13,542 nt of DNA from JAAYCI01 sp964550985. GTDB taxonomy: Bacteria; Bacillota; Clostridia; Oscillospirales; Ruminococcaceae. A model generated the notes under the pieces. The model was not told the DNA's origin and did no database searches. It was given only the letters and a program-made list of their open reading frames with translations. This document shows, piece after piece, positions 13,472-13,542 of this stretch; within the stretch, counting starts at the first letter, position 1, and every line of letters begins with the position of its first letter. A program made the translations under genes and the position numbers. The stretch spans positions 1-13,542 of the forward strand of contig CAZKBM010000076.1 in the NCBI GenBank assembly GCA_964550985.1, given 5' to 3'.

Positions 13472-13542
13472 TAGAGCAAATGAACATAACATGAGATATG
13501 CTGCTCTTGGCAGAAACGGCGAATGGCTGCGTTGGTCTCGGG
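13472..13542. repeat. Second copy of the MITE-like arm, inverted, truncated by the window
   Basis: Bases 13472-13534 are the exact reverse complement of 10198-10260 (63 of 63). After GGCTGCGTTG the two copies diverge, so this copy is either a variant with a different middle or a shortened element. The rest lies outside the window. Together with the copy at 10099-10260 it brackets aqpZ and the two-component operon. Confidence 0.85.

Overview
The window looks like a chromosomal segment of a fairly GC-rich Clostridia member, most likely of the Oscillospiraceae type. This rests on the gene set (DUF512 radical SAM protein, yceD-rpmF, an FMN-riboswitch-controlled RibU-like ECF S component, an AgrC/AgrA-like LytTR system), the strong Shine-Dalgarno sites, the consensus sigma-A promoters, and many short palindromic intergenic repeats. 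No rRNA, tRNA, CRISPR array, transposase or phage gene was seen.

Layout. From 118 to 10977 every gene is on the minus strand, so read these from right to left. They are aqpZ-like aquaporin (10258-10977); a two-gene ion-channel unit made of a pentameric-ligand-gated-channel-like protein (8752-9855) and, 6 nt downstream, a voltage-gated K+ channel fused to a second multi-span membrane domain (7399-8745); a class A penicillin-binding protein (3764-6848) whose frame is broken at a run of ten C; a ribU-like riboflavin S component (2521-3234) behind an FMN riboswitch; yceD/DUF177 and rpmF (2418-1682) under a perfect-consensus promoter; and a PDZ/radical SAM/DUF512 protein (118-1437). On the plus strand, diverging from the aquaporin, a LytTR response regulator (11300-12067) overlaps an AgrC-like sensor kinase (12054-13370), followed by two tandem intrinsic terminators.

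Repeats. At least three long imperfect palindromes share a small central stem-loop of the form ATAC-5 nt-GTAT: 1-112 (partial), 3363-3520 and 10099-10260. A 63-bp inverted duplicate of one arm of the last begins at 13472. Further repeats lie at 2502-2516, 10012-10101 and 7174-7380. Several end within about 20 nt of a stop codon. One sits inside the FMN riboswitch, replacing the tip of its variable helix between the conserved ACAGT and AGTCT blocks, so the aptamer is about 278 nt long with both conserved halves kept.

How the genes fit together. Much of the right half concerns membrane permeability: a putative ligand-gated channel, a K+ channel and a water channel, next to a membrane sensor/LytTR regulator pair. 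Joint regulation is only inferred. The left half holds housekeeping functions: ribosomal protein L32 with its usual partner, riboflavin uptake, and wall synthesis. The most notable observations are the channel operon with its fused K+ channel, the palindrome inside the riboswitch, and the C10 tract that could switch the PBP on and off or could be a sequencing error.
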